The notes beneath the pieces were generated by a model. The model was not told the origin of the DNA. It searched no databases and saw only the letters and a list, made by a program, of their open reading frames with translations. The position numbers were made by a program, and so were the translations under genes. 62,000 bases of DNA from Mesostigma viride. Its lineage: Eukaryota > Streptophyta > Mesostigmatophyceae > Mesostigmatales > Mesostigmataceae. This document shows positions 31,869 through 43,170 of this stretch, in pieces (within the stretch, counting starts at the first letter, position 1; every line of letters begins with the position of its first letter). The stretch is taken from the NCBI GenBank assembly GCA_009746045.1, contig RPFO01001075.1, forward strand, positions 915,738 through 977,737, read 5' to 3'.

Positions 31869-34130
31869 TTAAATTAAATTAAATTAAATTAAATTATAAC
31901 ATGCCTCCGTTGGGAGATCATGTAGCACATATTCCATGATGGATGGGTGGAGTGGAGGAAGCCGCGTAATCGAACTAACCTAACTCTAAGCTATCTAGTC
32001 TAGAAAAGCCTAACTACACTACTCATCAAAACGCCTCCTCCTCTTGGGGGGAGGGGGCTTGCCCACAGGGTCTGGCGTGTGAGCCTTGACAATCTTCTGC
32101 CATCGCGTCTTGTCCTGCATGGCAGTCCAGAGACGGGAGAGAGAGTGGATCGATGCAGTGTTCAAACTGGGCTGGGACCACTAGGTCGTCCAGCAACATC
32201 TGGATGTAGTTTGTGACAGGTTTCCCTACCCTTTTGGGAATGCCCTTGGGGCCAGGCCAGGTCAGAATGTGTCGCCCTGGCTGGCCAAGCCGCTGGGGGC
32301 CTGCCAGACCAAGGGCGGTGTCAACCTGGCTGGTGCGAGCAAGGTGTCCTACAAATGCTATCCTACGCTGCCTAATCTCGTCCGAAACACGAGGCATACC
32401 CTGATTATTACAAATACTCTAATGATCTATGCTTGGACAACCCTACGTTCAGGACCTGTCGGAGCATCCTGTAAACCGTGCCGTTGAGCCCAGCTGCCAG
32501 TTTGGGTGTGAGTGTCCACGCCTTGGCACCATACGTGAGCACCGTGAGGACGAGGACCTTGAAGAGCATGCGCTTGCGGTGCTTGCCCAGGCCCTTCGAG
32601 CGCCAGTAGGTGTTGAGCGAACGGAGCCTGGCCCAGGCCAGGCCGATGCGGGTGTCCACATCGCCTGCAGTGTCAGGGAGCCAACTCCCCAACAGTTTGA
32701 AGCGATCGCGGAACGGGACCTCCGTCCCGTCAAGCAGGCGCGGCAGCGGTGGTGTACTGGAGGCCCCAATCACAATCGCCTCAGTTTTGACACTAATCTC
32801 CAACCCCACCGCCCTCGCCTCCAGGCCCAGACAGTCCAGCCAGGTCTGAATGTGCTCGGGGCTCGCGATGAGGGTAGTGTCATCCGCATAAATCAGGTCG
32901 GCCAGGCGGTAGCCAGGTTTAACCCCGCCGTGCGCGCTCTCGTTAAGGATGCATGTCCAAGCCTGGCTCGAACCCCTTCAGAGCAGTCAAGCGCGCACGT
33001 GCCCGACGCATGACGTGATCCACGACAATAATGAACAGGTATGGGGACAGGACACGTCCTTGCCACACCCCGTGGTGAAGGGGGCCGGAATGGTGGGGTG
33101 GTGCCTTCCGCAGTCCACACTACTGCCTGTGAGCTCTCATACAGTTGACGAATGGCAGCAATAAACGCTGGTGGCACCCGATCCAGAGCTAGGATGGCCC
33201 AAAGAGCCTCCCAGAGGACCGTGTCAAAAGCCTTGATATAGTCAACAAAAATGAAGACCAGCGGCAAACTGTCAGGGCAAAGGCGACGCACCTCCTCCAT
33301 CAACCGGCGCGCGACAAACACAGCCATGACAGTGTTACGACCACGACCGAAACCCGGCCATCTGAGACTCACCCAGGCCGGTGTGGATCCAGCGCGGCGC
33401 GGAGCCTGTGCAGCATCATGCGCATGAAGACCTTCAGCGCGGCGCTCTGGAGGCAAAAACCCCGATAGTTACCGGGGTCAGCAGCAGAGCCCTTCTTGTA
33501 CAGCATGACGCGGATGGCCGTCTGCCACTCAGCAGGCGGAGGCTCGTCAGAGAGCAGGACACGGTTGCAGAACGCCAGCAGAAGATCCCTAACCGCCGGG
33601 TCAGGAGTCTTCAGCAGCTCAGCCGAAAGGTGGTCGGCACCGACCGCCGCGTCGTACTGCAGGCGAGCAAGGGCGCCGTCCAATTCCTTCAAAGTGAAGG
33701 GGTGGACGACGTCGTTGGTGGCAAGGCAGCCCTCCTGCAAGGCGGGGACTTGGTAGTCCGCGGCCGAGGAGGGGGGCGCCGGCGGCGGCGGGGGTCCGGC
33801 GACCCCGAGACGGGCGGCCGTCTCGGGGTGAAGCGGCGGGGGGGGGGCGCGAGCCCCGCCTGTCAAGGAAACATTGTGGGCCAACCAGCGGTCTAGGCTT
33901 ACCAGCGCCGTGCCGTCCCCTGTGTGCTCCACCGGGGTGCGCTGCCGCCGGCCGCCGAGCCGGTCGAGGTGGTACCACATGTCCTTGCCCTGGTACGTTG
34001 CGAGCTTGGCAGGCCTTGGCATCTGCGATGCACTGGGCCGCCTCCGCGTCCTGAGCGTGCTCGTAGGCCTCCACGAGGGCGGCCTTGAGCACCGGTGTCT
34101 GCAGCGGGTCCCGGTTACGCTTGAGGCGGC
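31869..34130 (-). mobile_element. 5'-truncated non-LTR retrotransposon with most of the RT domain, frameshifted
   Basis: The longest copy of the window's LINE. On the minus strand: 'AAVGADHLSAELLK', 'AEWQTAIRVMLYKKGS', 'PGNYRGFCLQSAALKVF' (33960-33400), 'FIFVDYIKAFDTVLWEAL' (about 33260-33200), a shifted frame with 'VLSPYLFIIVVDHVMRRA' (about 33060-33000), then YADD at about 32895-32875, 'EARAVGLEISVKTEAIVIG', 'FKLLGSWLPDTAGDVDTRIG' and the C-terminal 'GMPRVSDEIRQRRIAFVGHL'. A stop lies at 32026. The UTR ends with the hairpin core and (AATTT)n at 31869. No AP or REL endonuclease remains. At least three frame changes and a stop near 32408 make it inactive. Confidence 0.85.
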
Positions 34131-34144
34131 TATATATACGACTA

Positions 34145-34485
34145 ATGAACTACATCGAGATGTTGCTGGCCCACCTAGTGGTCCCAGCTCAGTTTGAACA
34201 CCGCATTCACTCCCTCTCTCTTCTTTGGACTGCTATGCAGAACAAGAAGAGGTGGCAGAAGATTGTCCAGCTAGGCTCACACGCCAGCCCCTGTGGGCAA
34301 GCCCCCCCCCCCCCAGCAGAAGGGGCGTTTCTGCTGAGTAGTGTAGGAGTAGTTAGGATCTTTTTCTAGACTAGACAGCTTAGAGTTAGCTTAGTTCGAT
34401 TATACGCGGCTTCACCCACGTCCACCCATCCAGCAAGGAATATGTGCTACATGATCTCCCAACGGAGTCATGATATAATTTAATT
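34145..34485 (+). mobile_element. Non-LTR 3' end, plus strand
   Basis: Homologous to the last 340 bp of the family, from 'aactacatcgagatgttgct' through the ORF terminus and 3' UTR to 'ctcccaacggagtcatg' and an A/T tail. It lies opposite to and directly beside the larger copy at 31869-34130, so the pair has inverted LINE ends on both outer sides. Confidence 0.8.
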
Positions 34486-34744
34486 GGAGTGTTAAGTTTC
34501 AATACAACTAATAAATGTAGCACTTGCTAATGATGTGGAAGCAAGTCCAGAGGGACAATGCCATGCCGAAGCGCTTATCATAGGCATCCATGAACGCCAA
34601 GATCCCAATCGTTCACCACTCGTCATACAGCTGCATGCGCCGTGCAGACCAGCTGTCGTCACCAAGAATTCATTCGTGAACCCCATGTGCAGCCGGCGTG
34701 GCATTCCCTAGCACCCAATCATGCAGATCTGTGTTCTTAAATTC

Positions 34745-37700
34745 CTACGCAATCAAGGGCGACAGGTTCATCCAAGCTTCAAGCGGCTTGGAATATGAAA
34801 AAGTTGATGAACACGGCGCGCGGCCCATTTCAGGCATCATCGTGATGCCAGGCTGTCTAGCAGTGGCAGGCTGCTGGGACAGTGGTGTCCACGTGCAGGG
34901 GTTTGTGTCTCCCTCATGACTGCACCTGGCCAGGCCCACGGGATACCTCATCGAGCTCCAACTCTGGCATAAACTTGCGGAAGCCATCTATAAAACTGGC
35001 CATGAAGAAGTGCACCACGGGCAACGGCACGACATCGTCCAGCTCCGCATCCTCCAGCAACATCATCCCCTGGGCAGCACCCGGTGGGACATTGGCCATG
35101 CGTGGGTGGATGCAAGTGTGGCACACGAGGAAGGCTTCTCAGCGATAAAAAAATGACCTAGATGCAACCGCAAATACTTCATACATCAGCAGATATCAGC
35201 AGTAGTTATCCAGCCACTGTTTCCTTGTGGCTATTGTCAGCTGTCGGGCAAGAGAGACGGCCATGCTCAACCATGGGGGCACGGCCAAGCAAAAAGCAGT
35301 GCGGCGGCTAGCACGTATTCCTCCAGGTACCAGTTACGACCTGTAAATTCACATCAAGTACTTCTAAGCACCAAACTCTGAACAAGAAAAAAATTATGGA
35401 GAAGCCAGGGCGTAGGGAGGAATGAAGGATGGGGACTGTGCCTTGACTGTAAATTAGTACAACAGAACTGTTTCATACCTGAAATCACTTGGTAAACATA
35501 TCGCTGCCGCGCATTGCGGGCAGGCTAATGCGCCGAAAATACCTTGTATTGCTGGGCTGGAAACGAAGCCATGCAACCTAACAGGTAGGAGACATACATG
35601 TGCTGTAACCAGCTGGAACCCTTGGGTTGTTAGAAATGCCAGGACCTTGCAGCCAGTTGGCTTGCCAGCACATACAGGGAATTTTGGTGGGCTGCGGTGG
35701 GGTGGTCTGGGGTCGTGTCTGTAAACACGGCGCCCCCAGCGCCAGCAGTTCAACTGAAGGGCACGTCACTACTGTTGTAGTGTCAAATACTACACTGTTG
35801 CCTTCAAATTTACTAGGCTCCACAGGATTTAGTAGTCAGAACCATAACTGTCATGGGTACACAGAACACCGTAGTTATCATGGGTACACAGAACAGGTGC
35901 AGGGAAGCGCAGGGTACCTGAATGGGTATTTCACGTCCATCCCGCCAGTTCCTCTCCCGTCCCGTTATGCGAAGGCGCATGTATGTGCTTCTCCAAATAG
36001 AAAGGCTAACATAGAACTCGTCCATAGCGCGCGCGGCGAGCCTGCCTACCTGCTCCTCCGCCATGCGCTGCAGCAGGTCGAAGAAGGACTGGAAGTCCAT
36101 CCCGTTCATGTCGTGCACCTGCAGCACCTGCGTGCACCACCCGCAACCAACCACACATCCATGCGGCCCACACCCGCAACCAAGGCACGCAACGTCACCT
36201 TTCAGTGTGTTGTGGCAGCCCCTGGCTGGACTGGTCGCCCCAATACACTCAAAGGTTCGATTCCGCTCCAGCTCTCGCCCCAATACACTCAAAGGTTCGA
36301 TTCCGCTCTAGCTCACATGTACAGGAGGACGTTGCGACCCGCGGAGCCTGCTGGGTTCCTGCAGGCTTCGCGGTGCCGGTCCGTAGCGGTGACATCTAGC
36401 AGCGGAAGCACACCGGCACTCAACCAAGGCCAGAGGCGTGTGACCATCAGGGAGGCACCAGCAGGCAACATTGACGGCGGCAACAAGCCGCGGGGGAGAG
36501 GTCTATGGGGTCAGAGCGGTGCCTAGAGTGCTGGTGGTGGGTGGCAAAGAACAAGCAGCAAAGGGGGGGTGGGGGGGAGAAAAATATTACTTCCATGCTC
36601 GTGTGCGGGCAGACATGTTGGTGTGCGCATGTATAGAGGCATGCAACCCGGAATATGCAGGTCTCTGCTCACGTGCGGGTGGAGTGCTGGTGCGCATGCG
36701 TGCACATGTGTAAACAAAACGTGAACACACTCACTTGCCTCTTGTTGCCTTTGCCATTGCCGTGGGGTGAAAGGGGGAAACCGGAGGGCAGCAGCAACAC
36801 TCAAACAATCCAGGTGCCGGCTGCCTAACAGCACAGCGCGGGGTGGGCTACAGGATGCCAGCACCAGAGGTGACCCGTACGACCAAGGGTGGGGATGCCC
36901 ACGAGCGCAAGGGAGGGCATGCCCCGAAGTGCTACGAAGGAGAACACCTGGTGGACCCAGAGGGAGAGGGGTGCTTACCAGCGCTTCATGCAGCGGCGGA
37001 AATGAAAGGAAGAGCCGGTGCTTACCCCGTGAAGTGTCTGGACGGACTTCCGGCTCAGGAAGATGGTCCCAGGGTACCCTGGCACCTCCAGCTGGTCGCG
37101 GCAGTTGGCGCAGAGCAGCCGCATCATCCTGCCAGAACCATTTACCGCCGGGCAATGCAGCGCAGGGGGCAGCGACACATGGGTGGCAGAATAAGAGGGA
37201 ACCGTGGCACATGCCACCATGGTCACGCAAGCACATGGCGCCCAACCAGAACGCCAAGGAAAAGAGGGGCAGATGCATGGGCGCTCCCAGCCATGGGCAG
37301 GTGGGCCAATATCGGTGGGCAAGGAGGATGATGTGGCTCCGTGGCTCCGCCTGACCGTGGCAGCCACGGTGGAAAACGTTCACGGGTGCAGCTGCAAGCT
37401 TATGTAGAGGTGCCACAGAGAATAGCGCCACCTTGCCGAGTGGCCAGAGCGATTTCATGGCGAGGCCAGCCATCCAGGAAGAGGAGGTGGTGGTTGTGGG
37501 GGCAGGAACGTGTCCAAGGAGTCCTGGGTACTGAAGCACTTGGGCATGTGGTTATCTCTGAGTGCCGGCACAAGACCTGCCTCTGTGTGACGGCACACAA
37601 GACCTGCCTCTGTGTGACGGCACAAGACCTGCCTCTATGTGCCGGCCAAGACCTGCCTCTATGTGCCAGCACAAGACCTGCCTCTGTGAGCCGGCACAAG

Positions 37701-37783
37701 ACCTGCCTCTATGTGCCGGCCAAGACCTGCCTCTATGTGCCAGCACAAGACCTGCCTCTGTGAGCCGGCACAAGACACGCGCG

Positions 37784-37819
<36 letters not shown>

Positions 37820-39869
37820 GCGCGCCCCCTACCATTGCAGAAAGGCGTCCTTCTTCTCCTCCCAGGCCACCATGCGCCAGAGCTGCAGTGTGCAGAAACC
37901 TTGCATCTGCTTGCGACCGACAGGTGCAAACGGGACATCGCGTCATCGTCATCATCAGCGACGGTGGCGTCATCATCATCACCATCATCCTGGCCAAAGG
38001 AGCAGGAGCTATCGCTAGCAGATGTGCAGGTCCAGCAACACGCCCATTGGAGCTAAACCTGTCGGCGAACACGAAGAGGGTGCGTGCCCTCGCAACCCCC
38101 TCTTCATGCTGGCACTAACCAGGTTGTTCCAACTGTCAGGGGCGCATCAGCAAGCATGCTCCTGCTGCTTACCGCCAACTGTCACCAGCTCTGCATGCTT
38201 GGCACTGCATGCCCCGTGGCCAATGCCGGGCGCATAAGGGGCGCATGAAGGGCCCATGAGGGTGCGGCGGGAGGCCATCAACAGGCAGAGCAAACATGCA
38301 GCGGGGGCAACGGGATGCGCGGTCTGGCTTGCAAGTCGAGTCGACGGCGGCGGCCTAGGGGCCCTCCCCATGCATGGCACGCCTCCCACCACCGCAAGCG
38401 CGACGACCGTTCCCACCGCTAGCAGCCCAAGGCAAGCCATACATGTGACCCAAACTCATGCGGCGCATACTTGGGACCCAAACTCATGCGGCGCCTGCCT
38501 GCGACCCGCACGAATGCGGTGCCTGCCTGCTACCAACACGAATGCGGTGCCTACCTGCGACCCACACTCATGCGGCGCATACTTGCGACCCTCACTCATG
38601 CGGCGCCTGCCTGCAACACACACGAATGCGGCGCCTTCCTGCGACCCAAACGCATGCAGCGCCTACCTGCGACTCAAACTCGTGCGGACCCCATCGCTTG
38701 CTCTGCTCCGCCACCATGTCGGCAAAGGCGTACCTGCGTGGTGCCACCGCAGGGACATGCATGCGGTAGGCACATGCGACCCAGTGTGCGATGGGCACAT
38801 GCCAGCGACGTGTTCGTTAGAAAACACCCTTTATTTAAAGACAACCCCCATTTCTACAAACCACCATGCATTCCGCCTTCCTTCAGTTGAAACGTGCCTT
38901 GTTGACTTCCTGTTGGTCGCCACCTTGGCCGTGCCCACAGCCCAGGTCAACCCCCGACACACACACCTCCTCAACCAGAAAACGATCATTCACCGCTTTT
39001 TCAAACTGTTATGCTGCCTTCAGTCACAAGTGTTTGTTATCGAAGTGCCGAGAGTACAAGAAACGGCCACATTGCCACCGCCAGCAGCGGACAGCCACCC
39101 GACGCCTGCTCTTGCCTTGCGGTGGCCGCAGAGACACGGGCCATGCACGGGCACCGAGCATGATGGCAGGCCTGCAAGCCCAGCTGATGTCCATGGCCAG
39201 CCTCCATCTTACCCAACACACACGCGCAGTCCCCATCCCACGAGACACAACCATCCGACCAGAGATGCAAGCAGGGATGGTGCGCATGGGCTTCACGACG
39301 ATCCGACATGAGAATCCAGCACCCAGCCCAGCCCAGAGAACCAGCCCACCACCACCACGTGGCCAGCCAACAGGGGGAGTCAGCTTCTACGCGCCACGCA
39401 GCCACACCTAAAGGGGACAATTCGGAGCATGGGCTAACCTGGACTTGGGCAGCTAGCATAATTGTGGTGAGGGTGAGCAGGCTTACAGCTCCGCCAGCAG
39501 GATGCGGCCGTCGTGGTTAGCATCCAGCATGTAGATCACCGCCAGGTGGGACAGGTCTACCTTTTTGTCCACCGGCAGATGCAGCTGAATCAGCTGGTCG
39601 AGCACCTGCATGGACCGGGGAGTAGCACACGGGAGGTGACAGGACGAGGATGTCCGAAAGGCCGTCAAGGCGCGCCGCGGACGAGTTATATCTCGATAAT
39701 TCTTATCCGCTTGCTTATGGGGGGGGGGGCAGGAAACCATACCGCATAGCAAAGAGGGAATTCCAGGGACAACCCGCGGCTGAATTACCAAGAAATCTTT
39801 ATCCTTGTCCTTTACTCGGTTGAACTCGTCTTCGAGGAGTTTGCGCACGGTCGAATTCTGGGCTCCCAT
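34745..39869 (-). CDS. EF-hand calcium-binding protein, multi-exon, middle part unresolved
   Basis: Exons supported by splice sites and phase: 39869-39789, 39605-39487, then after an unresolved stretch 37882-37833, 37128-37026, 36118-36050, 35069-34947, and a weaker last exon 34786-34745 ending in TAG. Exon 1 starts 'MGAQNSTVRKLLEDEF'; G2 and S6 fit an N-myristoylation signal. Exon 2 encodes a canonical EF-hand loop, DANHDGRILLAE (residues 55-66), with Asp, Asn, Asp, Gly, Ile and Glu in the expected places. Later exons give 'LWRMVAWEEKKDAFLQW', 'MMRLLCANCRDQLEV', 'GTIFLSRKSVQTLHG', 'MNGMDFQSFFDLLQRMAEEQ' and 'PVVHFFMASFIDGFRKFM', resembling an uncharacterised family of plant EF-hand proteins. 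A short exon near 38096-38050 ('ARTLFVFADRF') may follow exon 2. At least one further exon must lie between 37025 and 36119 or be absent. Function beyond Ca2+ binding is unknown. The region 34486-34744 to its left holds nothing I recognise. Confidence 0.55.
36235..36314. repeat. 40-bp tandem duplication
   Basis: Two nearly identical units, each holding 'ccaatacactcaaaggttcg', in an intron of the EF-hand gene. Confidence 0.85.
37564..37773. repeat. Minisatellite of about 25 bp in an EF-hand gene intron
   Basis: Eight copies of 'aagacctgcctct' with alternating continuations (gtgtgacgg, atgtgccgg, gtgagccgg). An (AC)n run follows at about 37790-37815. Confidence 0.9.
38450..38700. repeat. Minisatellite of about 27-30 bp in an EF-hand gene intron
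   Basis: About nine imperfect copies built on 'cgacccaaactcatgcggcg' and 'cctgcctg', more diverged than the other arrays in the window. Confidence 0.85.
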
Positions 39870-40634
39870 GAGCTACTTCGATTGCTAAAGAACGCCAACC
39901 AGAAATAAGTACTTGAGTTTGGCTGACTTACGAAAGGGTTTTCATACAGGCCCCATATCGATCATCGACCAACACAACTGTTTAGGGTTTTCTCCATGGA
40001 AATATCCTTGTCAGGCGCGGCAAACTCACTGACGCAGCAGCGCATCCTGCAGTCTGACTTTATGCCCCCACGTAACAGGAGGGAAGCGAATAAACCGTCT
40101 GGTGAGAACAGCGACGTATGATAGGCAGCAATCATAGGTTAGACGGTGAACCATCATGTGGCTGCCCTCGCGATTTCGAGAAAATGTAAAAATGCCTGCA
40201 TTACATCCATGCATTCTCCAAAGAGTGGCTGCTTATGCACATCTGCCCGTAATTACTCGGCAACCATCATACCTATCATTCCCCTTATTTGATCGATCGC
40301 CATAGATATCATTTAGGCAATAATTGTTGAGATTGACATGAAGGTTTTTAGGTTCTCTGGAGTAGGATGGGGCGGTGCAGCCGTGCAGGTAATTTAATTT
40401 GCCGCACGTGCTTAGGACGTGCCCAGAATATCCACGCTGTTGTGTCGATCCACGCTTCCCGCGGTTGCTAATTCCGCGGCTGCAACGTTCCAACCAACGG
40501 GCTACAGGCTACCCGCTACCGGCTACACCTGGGCACCAATGTGCTAGTTGGATGCAGGTTGAGGAGACCTTTCCAACGCCGTGCCAACCGCCTAGAACAG
40601 ACGAGGGACTAGAAAGATATCAGGTCCCGAAGTA
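39870..40634. other. Upstream region of the EF-hand gene; no gene recognised
   Basis: No recognisable coding sequence. It must hold the promoter of the minus-strand EF-hand gene. Confidence 0.35.
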
Positions 40635-41539
40635 CAGTCATTCCCGCGTTAAGTTGCGTTTCTTAAGGTTGCGTTCCCGCGTTAAGTTGCGACGCCGAAG
40701 TTTGGGGGGCGACCGCAACTTAAGCATGGAGGCCATCGCAACTTAACGCGGTAATGACTCAATTTGTAGGTGTCAGGCCATTTTTGGCCGCGCAAGAGGC
40801 CATTTTTTGCCAAGTCCGGACCCGCTACGTGATTTTAGGCGGCAAAATACGCAAGCCCCACTGGCGCGCAAATTTCCCCGCCTGCTGGCTTAGGTGAAAA
40901 GCGCGAATGCAACCTTACAAATTCAGTCATTTTGCAGCCTGCGGGCTGCGGTACATAAGAATCCACGACCATGCAGGGTCTGTAATTGAGACATCTTGCC
41001 GGAAATTACCACCATCATGCCGAATGCAGGCACCACAGAAGGGCAAAGACATGGTCGTTGAGGCCACAGGCAGTCTCGCTGCCTGCGGCCTCCATGCTGT
41101 TATTATCAGTTGTTTACATGCAGGCCATTGACAGTAAATGAAGCTTCCCTCACGACTGTTCCCATGTTTTGTCACAGTCACTGAAATGTGAAGCCGGCTG
41201 GCCGAATTAAGTAACCCGCCAAAAAGAGAGCCAAAGTCAGAGGGTTAAAACACACTACATAGTTTGTGGTATAAAACGCAGGAACTGCGTGGCTGCCCAC
41301 GGCGTGTTTTGCAACCCGCCTTTGTCCAAAACTGATAACTGGCCTAGAAAATGGACTTGGGCCGGCTTTGACGCTGCACCTGGATCGGGCTTGACGAGAG
41401 CTGTCGAATGCCGTATAGAAGTCCGTCAGAGGAGGAGGTGGTGGGCTGCTAGCCTAATTCTACCGTTAAGTTGCGTTCCCGCGTTAAGTTGCGGCGCCAA
41501 GTTTTGGGGGGCGATCGCAACTTAACGCGGGAATGACTG
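40635..41539. mobile_element. Non-autonomous pogo-like element, 905 bp, TA duplication
   Basis: It starts CAGTCATTCCCGCGTTAAGT and ends with the inverted complement of the same sequence; TA flanks both sides (40633-40634 and 41540-41541). CAGT termini and TA duplication are the Tc1/mariner-pogo pattern. Further inverted copies of the terminal motif occur inside (40675-40760 and 41464-41490), so it may be one folded element or nested copies. There is no transposase ORF. A decayed relative lies at 118-345. Confidence 0.7.
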
Positions 41540-41541
41540 TA

Positions 41542-43166
41542 CTAGTACTGCCGACCGGTGGGCGGTGGCGGTGCACTCTCAGGGCGCAGTGGATAATAAG
41601 CCTGTGCAGGCCGTTTATGTAAAGACCTCCGTCAGTAGAGAGTAGCCGGGTAAAGAGGTACATCATTATTTATGCTTTTTTCCTGGCCTTTCATTTGGTG
41701 GTGGTGGTGGTCTGGTCGGCATGGACTGGTGTGGTCACTGTGGTGGTGGTTTCCAGTTCCCGGCCCACGCCGCGATGAGCAGCAGAGAATCCTGTATTGG
41801 CCAAACAGAATTGAGATCCCAGTTCAGTTCAGCTCACCTCACTTAAAGTTGCATGTGGAGTTTTTATTCCCATCATGACCCACGCCTTTCCTAGAACCCA
41901 GTTCAGTTCATTTCAGTTCAGCTCAGCTCAGCTCAGCTCAGCTCAGCTCAGCTCAGCTCAGCTCAGCTCAGTTTCAGGACTTCAGTTGTATTCCCACGTA
42001 GTTTTATTCCCACGCCGCCCGCCAATCGGAGAAAGAAAAAAAAGGGGCGGGCAGGCGAGCACTCCATGACGCACTCCGTCGCTAGTAGCACTTTCTTGGA
42101 CCACCAGCAAAAGCAATCGGGTGTGGACGTTTGGACCACGGAAGAAAAAATAAAATAAAAATAACCGTCAAGGAAATGTAGACTATTGAGCCAAGGGAAA
42201 TTATTAACATGCCATGGCCCATCCGGGATGCCGACATTCAGTCGCGAAAAACTATTGTTGGAAATCATATGATGTTTCTCTTGAGAATGGAACGAGCAAA
42301 CAAACCTGCAACGAATATGCTCAGTTCGCTAACTGGTTTTCATCAGCCTTGGTAAAAACAAGGCAGGTTGCAAATGCAGAATAATAATCAAGTGTTCTGC
42401 CTGTTTCAAGCGATGCGTTTACTCCGTCTCTCTACATCTGAGAAAAAGGTGGCACTTGACGGCGTCGGTTGGCATGGTTGGTATGGTCTTCTATCTCGAT
42501 TAGAGGGGCAATTTTTTGACGGTATTGTGTATATTTGCCGGCAGTTTCCCTCACGGTATCCGCGGGAGAGATGCTGTCAGCGCTAAGGCACGTTCACATC
42601 AGGAAAGCGGGGGAGGACTGTCTCCCGCTCTGAGATTGCAGGTGCACATGTAACGAGCATGTAGCTGTGCGTTGGTGTAGCTTCGCCAACTTGATAAGGA
42701 TCGTTGCACGGTAATCCACATAACTGCTGCAGTTGCATGGTGTTTTCACTGGACCGGTTGGTGACTTCAAAGGAACGCGGGGGAGATTTTTTGGATGTAC
42801 CCCTAACATGTATTACCGCTCCCACTTCCGCCATTTCGTAGTTTTCAGTGAATATACTTTTGCTTTTAGAATCATCTTGAATTGGGTGCAACACTACCAT
42901 CTCGTTAATTTCTCACAGTGCCCATGCCATACGGCATAGTATATGACATTTGGGCTCCGGCCTCCACTCGACTGCACTGCGCAGACGTTTACAACGTTTT
43001 CCAGTTTTATTGCAGCACACCCATGGGCCCTAATTGCTGCGGCCAGCCAAATGCTGGTCACCGCAAACCTGATGTTGTCTACAGCACAGGCATGCCTCAA
43101 GGCATGTCATATGCATGCAAGCGAAAAAAAGTTGCATTACAATTATGACAAACTTCGGCAGCTTCC
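41542..43166. other. No gene recognised; contains a (GCTCA)n run
   Basis: Only short open frames. A perfect run of GCTCA pentamers occupies 41921-41970, and TGG/GGT-rich DNA lies at 41696-41750. Confidence 0.5.
41921..41970 (+). repeat. (GCTCA)n microsatellite
   Basis: Ten perfect GCTCA pentamers, preceded by degenerate GTTCA units. Confidence 0.95.
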
Positions 43167-43170
43167 TTAA

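Noticed and set aside
36251-36302. Two ggttcgattcc words resembling box B of a tRNA gene
   Set aside because: They belong to a 40-bp tandem duplication; the T-stem does not pair and no tRNA fold is present.
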